A DNA stretch of 32,893 nucleotides from an uncultured Lysobacter sp. (GTDB taxonomy: Bacteria; Pseudomonadota; Gammaproteobacteria; Xanthomonadales; Xanthomonadaceae): positions 1 to 32,893 of the forward strand of contig CAMLID010000035.1 in NCBI GenBank assembly GCA_946480055.1, written 5' to 3'. This document shows, one piece after another, positions 16,612-24,207 of this stretch (position 1 is the first letter of the stretch; each line of letters begins with the position of its first letter). The position numbers and the translations under genes were made by a program. Under the pieces are notes generated by a model. That model worked only from the letters and a program-made list of their open reading frames with translations, was not told the origin of the DNA and searched no databases.

Positions 16612-16713
16612 TCAGATGTTGTGGTAATGCACCCAACGCCAGAGGGTAATGCCGCAGCCGGAAGCACCGCGCACGCCGAAAGCAGCGCGCATCGCACAGA
16701 TGACGTTCTTCAT
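16612..16713 (-). CDS. Putative RiPP precursor peptide, 33 aa, C-terminus WRWVHYHNI
   Basis: ATG 16713 to TGA 16612 encodes 33 residues, starting MKNVICAMRAAFG and ending WRWVHYHNI. AAGGAG sits nine bases before the ATG, one of the best ribosome sites in the window. The N-terminal 24 residues (two Cys, Gly/Ala/Arg-rich, ending GCGITL) would be the leader. The last nine are dense in oxidisable aromatics: Trp25, Trp27, His29, Tyr30 and His31. Such Trp/Tyr/His-rich tails are what P450s cross-link in biarylitides, cittilins, tryptorubin and cihunamide. The gene lies between two P450 genes on the same strand, and is followed by exporter and protease genes. I know of no described peptide with this sequence. 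Core boundary and chemistry are inference. Confidence 0.8.
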   Translation of the reverse strand: MKNVICAMRAAFGVRGASGCGITLWRWVHYHNI

Positions 16714-16722
16714 ATCGAGCTA

Positions 16723-16728
16723 CTCCTT
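16723..16728 (-). promoter_or_regulatory. Strong ribosome binding site of the 33-aa ORF
   Basis: AAGGAG on the minus strand, nine bases before ATG 16713. It decides that this very short ORF is translated. The preceding 146 bases after the first P450 carry no other start with a comparable site. Confidence 0.75.
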
Positions 16729-16858
16729 GTGGATATGTGGAAGTACTGCGTTTACGCCATGACGCCCTGAGCTGTTCCTGCTCCGCACGCCGTGGTGCCC
16801 TTGCTGCGCTGGCCGCGTCGCGGCCGTCGCGAATTTCGTCGTTCGGAACTCCCTTTCT

Positions 16859-17998
16859 TCAAGCTCTGTTCCGCAGGGTCATGGTGAATGGCGGCGGTGC
16901 CATCGCCGCGGCCACGGTGGGACGATCGCCGTGCGCGTCGATGCTGACTTCGCCCAGCTCGAGGATCGTGCGCAGCATGTCGCCGACCAACTGCGTCGCC
17001 AGATCGGCGGCCACGCAGCGATGCGGGCCATGGCCGAACGGAATGAAAGCCGGATTGCGCCAGGCCTGCGGATCCGCCCAGCGCTCCGGCTGGAACTGCG
17101 CCGGATCCGACCAGTGCGCGGCATTGCGCTGGACCATGTAGGGGCAGACCACGACTTCGTCGGAGGCCTCGAGCTTCACGCCCGACAGTTCGTGCGACTG
17201 GGTCGGGCGGCGCCCCAGCTGCCACGCGACCGGCCACAGGCGCTGCGCTTCCTGCACGATCCATTCGACCGGCGTGTCGCGGCGCGCATGCGTTCCCCAC
17301 AGATACAGCGACCAGGCCAGCACGAAGCCCACCGAGCCGGAGATGGCGAACAGGAAGGACAGAAAGACTTCGGACAGTTCGTCCTGCCTGCGATCCGGGC
17401 TGGCGGAATTGGCGACGATATCGAGTATGTCCATCGGAGGCGTGCGCGGATCGCGCTGACAGTCGCCGATCGCGCGCGACAGGCGCATCGTGGTGTTGAA
17501 TTGCAGCAGCATCCGCCGCCATCGCGGTTGGCGCGCACGCGCATTGGCGAGCACCGAACGTTCGACGATCTGATCGAGCAGGCGCCGCAGGGATGGCGAA
17601 CGGTCCGGCGCGAGCAGCACCGGAAACAGGTATCGGTAGGTCAGCCAGTTGCCGGTGTCCGGCCATTGACTCACCGGCGCCAGCTGCTTGCGCAGGAAAT
17701 TCCGCAGCTCGTCGGGTTCGCGCGCCTGCAGAAAGTCCCGCAGCAGGCTGCGCGCCTCGCGGCGCATCTTCAGTTGCGCGGACCTCGGCTCGAAATAGCC
17801 GTGGCGTGTGTGGAAGAAATCGGAGTGTTCGGCGTAGCTGCCGTCGGCGTTGCCGAGCACGGAGCGCGCATCGGCAGGATTTCCGACGCAATATTCATTG
17901 CGACCGGTCTGGACGATATCGCCTGTACCAGACAGCTCCCGGTCCAGGAACCCTAACGGGTCCCGTTGAAAGCCGGACCAGGCTTCTTCTTTCAACAC
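16859..17998 (-). CDS. Atypical cytochrome P450 (first gene of the cluster)
   Basis: The 379-residue protein has the P450 K-helix ExxR (EAQRLWP), FQPERW, and the heme loop FGHGPHRCVAADLA with Cys328. The I-helix segment FLFAISGSVGFVLAWSLYLW lacks the usual acid-Thr pair: AISGSV replaces A-G-x-E-T-T. This resembles the second P450 of the cluster (AITSSP), suggesting shared unusual chemistry. It is short for a bacterial P450 (usually about 400 residues), mainly at the N-terminus. The start is GTG at 17998 with GGAGG only four bases away; TTG at 17995 would have better spacing (seven). It is the first gene of the operon, 146 bases before the precursor ORF. Probable role: oxidative C-C, C-N or C-O coupling in the precursor's aromatic tail. 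The redox partner must be encoded elsewhere. Confidence 0.88.
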   Translation of the reverse strand: MLKEEAWSGFQRDPLGFLDRELSGTGDIVQTGRNEYCVGNPADARSVLGNADGSYAEHSDFFHTRHGYFEPRSAQLKMRREARSLLRDFLQAREPDELRNFLRKQLAPVSQWPDTGNWLTYRYLFPVLLAPDRSPSLRRLLDQIVERSVLANARARQPRWRRMLLQFNTTMRLSRAIGDCQRDPRTPPMDILDIVANSASPDRRQDELSEVFLSFLFAISGSVGFVLAWSLYLWGTHARRDTPVEWIVQEAQRLWPVAWQLGRRPTQSHELSGVKLEASDEVVVCPYMVQRNAAHWSDPAQFQPERWADPQAWRNPAFIPFGHGPHRCVAADLATQLVGDMLRTILELGEVSIDAHGDRPTVAAAMAPPPFTMTLRNRA

Positions 17999-18043
17999 AC
18001 GCCCTCCGATCCTGAATCACGGGTGCTGATACTTAAATTGTGT

Positions 18044-18058
18044 GGCGACCGGGTCGCC
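18044..18058. promoter_or_regulatory. 15-base palindrome upstream of the cluster, possible operator
   Basis: GGCGACC-G-GGTCGCC is a perfect 7+7 inverted repeat. It lies about 45 bases before the first P450 start and next to the AT-rich stretch CAATTTAAGTATC (minus strand, about 18027-18039), which could hold the -10 region. A dimeric repressor or activator site is plausible. No regulator gene is found in the cluster. Confidence 0.4.
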
Positions 18059-18522
18059 TGGAGTTGCAAAAGACGGTGAGTTCCTTCACCTGCACTCCAC
18101 ACCGAGTATAGATTTCGTTTTTGAAGAGCGTCAAGCCGATTTCAGGGTGCTGTTTTTCCCAACTATGAGTTCGCGTAACGCAGACGATTCGCTGCGCGAC
18201 TACAGGCCGACGAGTTGCTTGGATTGGCTTTCGTCGCTTATGCGCGGTCGCGCCCTCGACCTCATGCGCTGAACGAAACGCCTATGGCAACGAGCACTCA
18301 TCGGCGAGCCAAACCACTCATGCCTCTCGGATTCGCAACTGCAGCAATACGGCATAGTGTCGTTGCGCCGCAACAGAGCCCTTCACTTGATTCAGCCTGA
18401 GACGCGGTCGAATCAAGAAGTGGGTTTCGGCGAGCGCGATGAGCCCAGCAGGCTCCGGTAACGCGGATCTGTAGCGACTGCACGAACTACGACAGAATTA
18501 CCGACGCAAACCGCGTCCGCCT
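18059..18522. other. Gene-free region between xerC and the P450 operon
   Basis: About 460 bases, visibly less GC-rich than the surrounding genes. I find no convincing gene: the open frames present have no ribosome site and no family resemblance. It holds an inverted repeat TTGATTC/GAATCAA (18387-18393 and 18410-18416) and the small palindrome GTTGCG-C-CGCAAC (18362-18374), both downstream of xerC and possibly involved in ending its transcript. The cluster promoter should lie near 18020-18080. Confidence 0.45.
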
Positions 18523-19419
18523 CTACGCGTCGCTCTTGGACGGCTTTCGCTTCGCACGCGGGTGCGCGGCGTCATACACCTTGGCCAAGTGCTGGAAGTC
18601 CAGATGCGTGTAGATCTGGGTAGTAGCGATATCGGCGTGGCCGAGCAATTCCTGCACGCCGCGCAGATCGCCGGAAGACTCCAGGATGTGGCTGGCGAAG
18701 GAATGCCGCAGCAGATGCGGATGCACGCGCTTGAACAGGCCTTGTCGTTGCGCGAGTTGGCGCAGGCGCAGCTGCACCGCGCGCGGCGTGATCGGCGTGC
18801 CGCCGCGACCCGGGAACACCGGCGCATCGTTGCCGGCACCGGTGGACGCGCGCCATTCGCCCAAGGCCGTGCGTGCATGCGAGCCCAGCGGCACGCTGCG
18901 TTGCTTGCTGCCCTTGCCGAGCACACTGACCAAAGCGTCGGACAGATCGAGATCGCGCCAACGCAGCCCGCACAACTCGCTCAAGCGCAGGCCGGAGGAA
19001 TAGAACAGTTCCAGCAAGGCGCGGTCGCGCAAGCCCAGCGGCACATCGGTGGGTACTTCGACCAGAGCCTTGGCCTCGTCGGGATCGAGCACCTGCGGCA
19101 GTTTGCGCGGCGCTTTGGGCGCGCGGATCGCGCTGGCGGGGTTGGTGTCGATGCGACCCTGCTTGAGCAGCCAGCCGTAGAAGCTGCGGCAGGCCGAGAG
19201 ACGGCGTTGCAGGCTTTTCGGCGTGAGCCCACGCCGGTGCTCGGCGGCGATGAAGCCGCGCAGTTGTTCGGTATGCAGGGAGAGCAGCTCGATGCCCTGC
19301 GCCTGCGCCCAATCGGCCAGCGCGAGCAGATCGCGACGATAGGCGTCGAGCGTATGCACGGACATGCGCCGCTCGACCTGCAAGTGGCCCAGGAAATCTT
19401 CGATCGGTCCGACGGACAC
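18523..19419 (-). CDS. xerC: Site-specific tyrosine recombinase XerC
   Basis: XerC with XerD resolves chromosome dimers at dif. From GTG 19419 the protein is 298 residues, the same as E. coli XerC. The N-terminal core-binding domain (PIEDFLGHLQVERRMSVHTLDAYRRDL) is followed by APKAPRKLP and the catalytic domain. Catalytic residues visible are Arg145 (SSGLRLSEL), Lys172 (GKGSKQR), His235 and Arg238 (HPHLLRHSFASH), His261 (LLGHADIATTQIYTH) and Tyr270. SSGDLRGVQELLGHA and THLDFQHLAKVYDAAHPRAKR are XerC-specific matches. An ATG further upstream (19467) is in frame but has no ribosome site and adds 16 residues unlike XerC. It follows the DUF484 gene as in most gammaproteobacteria. It is a housekeeping gene, not evidence of a phage. 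Confidence 0.94.
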   Translation of the reverse strand: MSVGPIEDFLGHLQVERRMSVHTLDAYRRDLLALADWAQAQGIELLSLHTEQLRGFIAAEHRRGLTPKSLQRRLSACRSFYGWLLKQGRIDTNPASAIRAPKAPRKLPQVLDPDEAKALVEVPTDVPLGLRDRALLELFYSSGLRLSELCGLRWRDLDLSDALVSVLGKGSKQRSVPLGSHARTALGEWRASTGAGNDAPVFPGRGGTPITPRAVQLRLRQLAQRQGLFKRVHPHLLRHSFASHILESSGDLRGVQELLGHADIATTQIYTHLDFQHLAKVYDAAHPRAKRKPSKSDA

Positions 19420-19526
19420 GGTGGCGTGGACTCCAAGGTTCCGGAAAAGCGCCGGAATCCAACGCATCTTGCGAGCATGGGGGGGGCGATGTCGAGGGCG
19501 CAGCCTGCGCGCAGTGGTACGGATTC

Positions 19527-19552
19527 GCGATCGCGACTTACCTCGCTCCTAC
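19527..19552 (-). repeat. Single degenerate copy of the GTAGGAGCGGCGTAAGCCGCGA-type repeat
   Basis: Minus-strand GTAGGAGCGAGGTAAGTCGC and the following bases resemble the units at 27221-27535. It lies in the 181-base gap between DUF484 and xerC, the one place in the lptM-dapF-DUF484-xerC series without tight spacing. Confidence 0.5.
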
Positions 19553-19600
19553 ACTGGGCCGGCGGCCTTGGGGCGGGAGCGCCAGGAGCCGCGACCGGGC

Positions 19601-20275
19601 TCAGCCCTCGAAGCGCTTCAACGCCGCCGCCAGCGACTCGCCCATCATGCGTAGGAACAGTGTGCCCATACCGGGGAAGAAGCGGTTGGGGTCGCGGCTG
19701 CCGACCGCGACCATGCCGACGCCAGGCAGCGGCAGCAGTGCGGTCGACTGGACCTCGTCGGCTTGGGCGCCGTACAGCAGCGCGTGCTTCTCCGGCTGCA
19801 GACGGCCGCACAGCGGTTCGCCGTCGGCCAAGCAGTCGCGGAACGGTTGCAGGCGCGCGTCGTCGGCGGCAATGGTCTGCAGCCATTCGGCGCCATCCAA
19901 GCCCTCGACCGGCTGGAACATCACCAGGCGCACGCGGTCGCCGTTGAAATCCTCGGCCAGGGTCGCGGCCATCGCGCGCAGGGTGTCGGCGGCGCTGTTC
20001 TGACGCATCAGCGCCAGCGTCAGCTGGTGCGTGCGCACCGACAGGCGCTCGTTCTCCTGGGCGTTGCCGAACAGCTCCTGCAGGCGGCGCGAGAGTTCGC
20101 GGTTCTTGTCGCGCAGCACTTCCAGCTGATAGCTCGCCAGCGATGCGGCCGAGCCTTCCTCGCGCGGCACCACCAGACTCAGGGCCAGGTCCGGAAACTG
20201 CTGCAGGAAACGCGGGTGGCGACGCAGCCATGCGGCGACTTCGTGCGCGCCCAGCTTGTCCAGGGTTTCGTTCAT
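19601..20275 (-). CDS. DUF484 family protein
   Basis: The 224-residue protein begins at ATG 20275, overlapping the dapF stop by four bases (ATGA). The N-terminus [31 protein letters not shown] is characteristic of DUF484. A coiled-coil stretch (about residues 48-90, [29 protein letters not shown]) leads into a GAF-like domain ending [24 protein letters not shown]. The family is regularly encoded between dapF and xerC. Its molecular function is not established. Soluble, cytoplasmic. Confidence 0.88.
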   Translation of the reverse strand: MNETLDKLGAHEVAAWLRRHPRFLQQFPDLALSLVVPREEGSAASLASYQLEVLRDKNRELSRRLQELFGNAQENERLSVRTHQLTLALMRQNSAADTLRAMAATLAEDFNGDRVRLVMFQPVEGLDGAEWLQTIAADDARLQPFRDCLADGEPLCGRLQPEKHALLYGAQADEVQSTALLPLPGVGMVAVGSRDPNRFFPGMGTLFLRMMGESLAAALKRFEG

Positions 20276-21141
20276 TGCGCCCATTCCCCTTCGTAGACGA
20301 AAGCGGCCGGTCCCGACATCGACAGCGGAGCGTCGTCGGACGGCCAGACGATACGCAGCTCGCCACCTGGCAGGGCCACGGCGACGTCGCGGTCGATGCG
20401 GCCGCGCCGCATCAGCACCGCCGCCGCGGCGCAGGCGCCGCTGCCGCAGGCCAGCGTTTCGCCGGCGCCGCGCTCGTACACACGCAGACGGATGCGTTCG
20501 CGCGATTCGACCTGGGCGAAACCGACGTTGACCGATTCCGGAAACGCCTCGTGCGACTGCAGCAACGAGGCGATGCCGTCCACCGGCGCGGCGTCGACGT
20601 CGTCGACTTCGATCACCGCGTGCGGATTGCCCATCGAGACCGCGCCGAAGCCGATCACGGTGTCGTGGATGTCGAGCACGTACTGGTCGCGCGCGCCGGG
20701 AAAGCCGTGCAGCGGGATCGCGTCGGGATCGAAACGCGGCTCGCCCATGCCGATGCGGTAGACGTCGTCGGACAGGCGCTCGACCTGGTGGGTGTCGAGC
20801 GGGCTGTCGAGGGCGAAACTGCCCCCAACGGCGGCGCCCTCGCCGGCCGCGCCGTCGCGCACCAGCCAGGCGGCGATGCAGCGCGCGCCGTTGCCGCACT
20901 GCTGCGAGGAGGTGCCATCGGAATTCCAGATCCGGTAGCTGGCGATCGAACCGGGCTCGCGCGGGTCTTCTACGGTCAGGATCTGGTCGCAGCCGGCGCC
21001 GAAGTGGCGGTCGGCGAGCAGGCGGCAACGCGCGGCGTCGGGCGGCGTCAGGCCGCCGCGCAGGTCGAGCACGACGAAGTCGTTGCCGGCACCGTGCATC
21101 TTGCTGAAACGCTGCATCGGTCGCTCCGCGGTAGGGCTCAT
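20272..21141 (-). CDS. dapF: Diaminopimelate epimerase DapF
   Basis: DapF interconverts LL- and meso-diaminopimelate for lysine and peptidoglycan synthesis. The 289-residue product has the entry motif [19 protein letters not shown], the first catalytic Cys in [16 protein letters not shown] (Cys82) and the second in [13 protein letters not shown] (Cys232). [12 protein letters not shown] is a further signature. The ATG at 21141 overlaps the lptM stop by four bases, which favours it over the in-frame Met eight codons later; that later Met would give the usual N-terminus of the family. Translation is probably coupled with lptM upstream and DUF484 downstream. Confidence 0.96.
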   Translation of the reverse strand: MSPTAERPMQRFSKMHGAGNDFVVLDLRGGLTPPDAARCRLLADRHFGAGCDQILTVEDPREPGSIASYRIWNSDGTSSQQCGNGARCIAAWLVRDGAAGEGAAVGGSFALDSPLDTHQVERLSDDVYRIGMGEPRFDPDAIPLHGFPGARDQYVLDIHDTVIGFGAVSMGNPHAVIEVDDVDAAPVDGIASLLQSHEAFPESVNVGFAQVESRERIRLRVYERGAGETLACGSGACAAAAVLMRRGRIDRDVAVALPGGELRIVWPSDDAPLSMSGPAAFVYEGEWAQ

Positions 21142-21404
21142 CGGCCGCCGTCGGCCGGCGGGGTCGGGTCGGCCGGCGGCGTCTCGGTGCTGGTGCCGTC
21201 GTCGGCGGCCGGCGGTGCGGTCGGCTTCTGCGGCAGCGACGGCGGGGTCGCCTCCGGCGCCATCTGCACCGGCACTTCGCCCGCGGGCTGGTTCGGCGCG
21301 GTCACCGGGACCGGCTTGGTGGGCAGGACCAGGGGGCCCTTGTTGCCGCAGGCCGAGACGGCCAGCGACAGCGCGATCAGAGTCAGGACGGTGCGTGCAT
21401 TCAT
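21138..21404 (-). CDS. lptM: Small lipoprotein LptM (YifL-like)
   Basis: The 88-residue product starts with a lipoprotein signal, [13 protein letters not shown], and Cys19 is followed by GNKGPLVLP, matching the conserved C-G-x-K-G-P-L-x-x-P of LptM. In E. coli LptM assists disulfide formation and assembly of the LptDE translocon in the outer membrane. After the motif the protein is a long, low-complexity Pro/Thr/Ala tail, longer than in enterobacteria. Position directly before dapF is the conserved one. It begins 37 bases after the DUF454 gene, so the two may be co-transcribed. Confidence 0.85.
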   Translation of the reverse strand: MNARTVLTLIALSLAVSACGNKGPLVLPTKPVPVTAPNQPAGEVPVQMAPEATPPSLPQKPTAPPAADDGTSTETPPADPTPPADGGR

Positions 21405-21441
21405 GGCCGCAGTGTAGCCCGCGGGCGTGGCCGAACGAAGC

Positions 21442-21855
21442 TCAGCGCGACGGCGGTTCAGGTCGCGCCCAGAGCCAGATTGCGACCACGGTCATGAAGC
21501 CGGTGCCGGTGGCGGCCATCCACCATTTCGGGGCGGTCAGGAACATGATCACGGCGCAGACCGACATCATGCCGATCGCCAGCCCTTTGGCCCGGCGACT
21601 GACCGCGCCGTGCGCCTGCCAGTCGCGGATCATCGGGCCGAACTGACGGTGGGCGAGCAACCAGGCGTGCAGCCGTTGCGAGCCGCGTGCGGCGGCGAAC
21701 GCCGACAGCAGCACGAACGGGACGGTCGGCAGCCCGGGCACGACGATGCCGACGATGCCCAGGCCCAGGCTGGCATAGGCCAGCAGCCACCAGGCCCAGC
21801 GGAAGCGGCTGGGGCGGGTCGGTGCGGGCTCGTCGGACGGTGGTGGGGTCGACAT
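21442..21855 (-). CDS. YbaN-like DUF454 membrane protein
   Basis: The 137-residue protein has the DUF454 pattern: RWAWWLLAYASLGLGIVGIVVPGLPTVPFVLLSAFAAARGSQRLHAWLLAHRQFGPMIRDWQAHGAVSRRAKGLAI, in short the LGIVGIVVPGLPTVPFVLL membrane segment, the arginine/serine loop and the HxxFGPxIRDW motif. A second pair of hydrophobic helices ends before the Arg/Pro tail. Function is unknown; it is an inner membrane protein. The start at ATG 21855 was chosen because a longer frame runs into a hairpin. A terminator-like hairpin separates it from the upstream peptidase gene. Confidence 0.85.
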   Translation of the reverse strand: MSTPPPSDEPAPTRPSRFRWAWWLLAYASLGLGIVGIVVPGLPTVPFVLLSAFAAARGSQRLHAWLLAHRQFGPMIRDWQAHGAVSRRAKGLAIGMMSVCAVIMFLTAPKWWMAATGTGFMTVVAIWLWARPEPPSR

Positions 21856-21864
21856 GGCGGCAGT

Positions 21865-21894
21865 ATGCGACCGCGGCGGGCGCCGCGGTCGCAT
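21865..21894 (-). terminator. Perfect 12-bp hairpin after the oligopeptidase B-like gene
   Basis: Arms 21865-21876 and 21883-21894 are perfectly complementary around a six-base loop. It starts 11 bases after the peptidase stop (21905) and lies just before the DUF454 start. There is no T-run behind it. Confidence 0.55.
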
Positions 21895-21904
21895 CGGCCA
21901 TGCG

Positions 21905-24100
21905 TCAGTGCGTTGCGCTGGCGGCGGCGCCGTCGCCGGCCAGACCCAGCTGGCCGAGCATGAAGGCGAACATTTCCGACGATTCGCGGTAGCGGCGGAA
22001 ACGGCCGGACTTGCCGCCGTGGCCGGCTTCCATGTTGGTGCGGAACAGCAGCGGCCCGGTGCCGGTGTTCAGGTCCCGCAGGCGCGCCACGTACTTGGCC
22101 GGTTCGAAGTACTGCACCTGCGAGTCCCACAGGCCGGTGCCGACGAACATGGCCGGATAGGCCTGCTTGGACAGGTTGTCGTAGGGCGAGTACGACAGCA
22201 TGTAGTCGTAGTACTTCTTCTGCTCGGGGTTGCCCCACTCATCGTATTCGTTGGTGGTCAGCGGGATGCTCGGGTCCAGCATCGTGGTGACCACGTCGAC
22301 GAAGGGCACCTGCGACAGGATCACGCGGTACTTGTCCGGCGCCATGTTGGAGATAGCGCCCATCAGCAGGCCGCCGGCGCTGCCGCCGTAGGCCGCGACG
22401 CGGTCCGGCGCGGCATAGCCGGCCTTGACCAGGTAGTCGGTGACGTCGATGAAGTCGGTGAAGGTGTTCTTCTTCTTGAGCAGCTTGCCGTCGTCGTACC
22501 ACTTGCGGCCCATCTCCTGGCCGCCGCGGATGTGTGCGATCGCGTAGACCATGCCGCGGTCGAGCAGGCTGACGTTGGTGACGCTGAAACCCGGATCCAT
22601 CGAAGCGCCGTAGCTGCCGTAGCCGTACTGCAGCAGCGCGGCCTTGCCGTTCTTCTCGAAGCCGCGCTTGTAGACCAGCGACACCGGAATCCGGGCGCCG
22701 TCGCGCGCCGGCACCCAGACGCGCTCGGTCACGTACTGCGATTGGTCGAAGCCGCCCAGCACCGGCTGGCGCTTGAGCAGGCGGCGCTCGCCGGTCTTGA
22801 CGTTGAGTTCGTACACGGTCGCCGGGGTGGTCAGCGAGGTGTAGCTGTAGCGCAGCCACTGGGTGTCGGGTTCGGCGTTGACGTCCAGGCCCATCGAATA
22901 CGCCGGCTCGTCGGCCTTGACGTACTCCTCCTGGCCGTCGGCCTTGAGGATGCGCACGCGCTCCAGCGCATCGGAACGCTCGGCGACGGCGGTGTAGCCG
23001 TCGAACAGCTCCACGCCTTCGATGTAGACGTCGTCGCGGTGCGCGATCCAGTCCTTCCAGTCCTTGCGCGAGGTCGAACCGGTCGGCGCGGTCACGACCT
23101 TGAAGTTGGTGGCGCCGTCGGCGTTGGTGCGGATCACCCAGCGGCCGTCGAAGTGGTCGGCGCTGTATTCGACATCGCGCGCACGCGGCGCCAGCACGGC
23201 GAACGCGCTCGGGTCGGCGGCGGGCGCGTAGCGGTATTCGTCGGACACGGTGCTGCTGAGGCCGATCAGCAGGTACTTGTCGTCGCGGCTGCGGTCGATG
23301 CCCATGTAGAAGCTGTCGTCCGTCTCCTCGTACACCACCGGGTCCTGCGCGACCGGGGTGCCGAGCACGTGCTTCTTGACGCGCTTGCTCAGCAGCGTCT
23401 CGGGGTCGTTCTCGACGTAGAACAGGGTCTTGTTGTCGTCGGCCCAGACCAGGTTGGCGGACACGCCCTTGATCTCGTCGGCGTAGGTTTCGCCGGTGCC
23501 CAGGTTCTTGAAGCGCACGGTGTACTGGCGGCGGCCGTTGGTGTCGTCGGCGTAGGCCAGGATCGCGTTGTCCTGGGTCACGGCGTAGTCGCCGACCTGG
23601 TAGTAGTCCTTGCCCTTGGCCATGGCGTTGACGTCGAGCAGCACGCTCTCGCCGGCGAAATCGCGCGCGGCGTTGGCCTTCTGGATCGAAGCGGCATCGA
23701 CGCCGGCGGCGTCCTTGCGGCGGGCGTGGATCGGGTAGTCCTGGCCGGTCTCAAAGCGGCTGTAGTACCAGTAGCCGCGCTCGCGGTACGGCACCGAGCT
23801 GTCGTCCTGCTTGATGCGGCCGACGATCTCGTTGTAGAGCTTGTCTTCCAGCGGCTTCAGCGTCGCCATCTGGGTGTCGGCGTAGGCGTTCTCGGCGTTG
23901 AGATACGCCAGCATCTCTTTGTTCTCGCGCTTGTCGTCGCGCAGCCAGTAGTACTCGTCGTTGCGCTGTCCGCCGTGCGGCGCCTTGACCACGTGCGGCT
24001 TCTTGGCTGCGTCGGGCGGCAGGGCGGAGTCGGCGGCGGAGGCGTTGGGGGTCGTGGTCATCAGTAGCGTGGCGGCCAGCAGGAGGGAGGTCGGTTTCAT
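21905..24100 (-). CDS. Secreted S9A serine peptidase, oligopeptidase B-like
   Basis: The 731-residue protein opens with a Sec signal peptide (MKPTSLLLAATLLMTTTPNASA, about residues 1-22), then the S9A propeller domain beginning KKPHVVKAPHGGQRNDEYYWLRDD, which is typical of oligopeptidase B (PtrB). The C-terminal alpha/beta-hydrolase domain holds the nucleophile Ser574 (AAYGGSAGGLLMGA) and the His loop MEAGHGGKSGRFRR. YGSYGASMDPGFSVTNVSLLDRGMVYAIAHIRGGQEMGRKWY precedes it. PtrB enzymes cut peptides after Arg/Lys and are cytoplasmic in E. coli; here a signal peptide points to the periplasm or outside. The ATG 24100 was chosen because the signal peptide begins there. It follows a second S9 gene in the same direction by 107 bases. 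Confidence 0.92.
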   Translation of the reverse strand: MKPTSLLLAATLLMTTTPNASAADSALPPDAAKKPHVVKAPHGGQRNDEYYWLRDDKRENKEMLAYLNAENAYADTQMATLKPLEDKLYNEIVGRIKQDDSSVPYRERGYWYYSRFETGQDYPIHARRKDAAGVDAASIQKANAARDFAGESVLLDVNAMAKGKDYYQVGDYAVTQDNAILAYADDTNGRRQYTVRFKNLGTGETYADEIKGVSANLVWADDNKTLFYVENDPETLLSKRVKKHVLGTPVAQDPVVYEETDDSFYMGIDRSRDDKYLLIGLSSTVSDEYRYAPAADPSAFAVLAPRARDVEYSADHFDGRWVIRTNADGATNFKVVTAPTGSTSRKDWKDWIAHRDDVYIEGVELFDGYTAVAERSDALERVRILKADGQEEYVKADEPAYSMGLDVNAEPDTQWLRYSYTSLTTPATVYELNVKTGERRLLKRQPVLGGFDQSQYVTERVWVPARDGARIPVSLVYKRGFEKNGKAALLQYGYGSYGASMDPGFSVTNVSLLDRGMVYAIAHIRGGQEMGRKWYDDGKLLKKKNTFTDFIDVTDYLVKAGYAAPDRVAAYGGSAGGLLMGAISNMAPDKYRVILSQVPFVDVVTTMLDPSIPLTTNEYDEWGNPEQKKYYDYMLSYSPYDNLSKQAYPAMFVGTGLWDSQVQYFEPAKYVARLRDLNTGTGPLLFRTNMEAGHGGKSGRFRRYRESSEMFAFMLGQLGLAGDGAAASATH

Positions 24101-24177
24101 AAATAGGGTCCGTTCGCGAAGAGCGCAATGGCCGGCGGGCCGCAAGCCGCCGCGGGGCATGCCTGCCCGGGGAGGAC

Positions 24178-24195
24178 GGGCGCCGTGCGGCGCCC
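24178..24195 (-). terminator. GC hairpin between the two S9 peptidase genes
   Basis: Arms 24178-24184 and 24189-24195 (GGGCGCC/GGCGCCC) with a four-base loop, 12 bases after the stop at 24208. No T-run follows. Could reduce read-through into the downstream peptidase gene. Confidence 0.45.
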
Positions 24196-24207
24196 ATCGC
24201 TAGGGCC

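Noticed and set aside
16714..16858. A second precursor candidate between the first P450 and the 33-aa ORF (GTG frame of about 22 codons)
   Set aside because: No ribosome site, a rare start, no aromatic tail, and it runs into the ribosome site of the real precursor.
16752..17891. 379-codon open frame on the minus strand overlapping the first P450
   Set aside because: It is an alternate-frame shadow: Arg/Ala-rich, no family motifs, and the P450 frame has clear ExxR and heme motifs.
18042..18483. Short open frames on both strands in the gap between xerC and the P450 operon
   Set aside because: No Shine-Dalgarno sequences, no recognisable families, and the first begins inside the palindrome. 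I treat the region as noncoding.
18523..19419. Tyrosine recombinase as an integrase of a genomic island carrying the cluster
   Set aside because: The protein matches XerC throughout, including the C-terminal FQHLAKVYDAAHPRAKR, and sits in the normal lptM-dapF-DUF484-xerC order. It is housekeeping.
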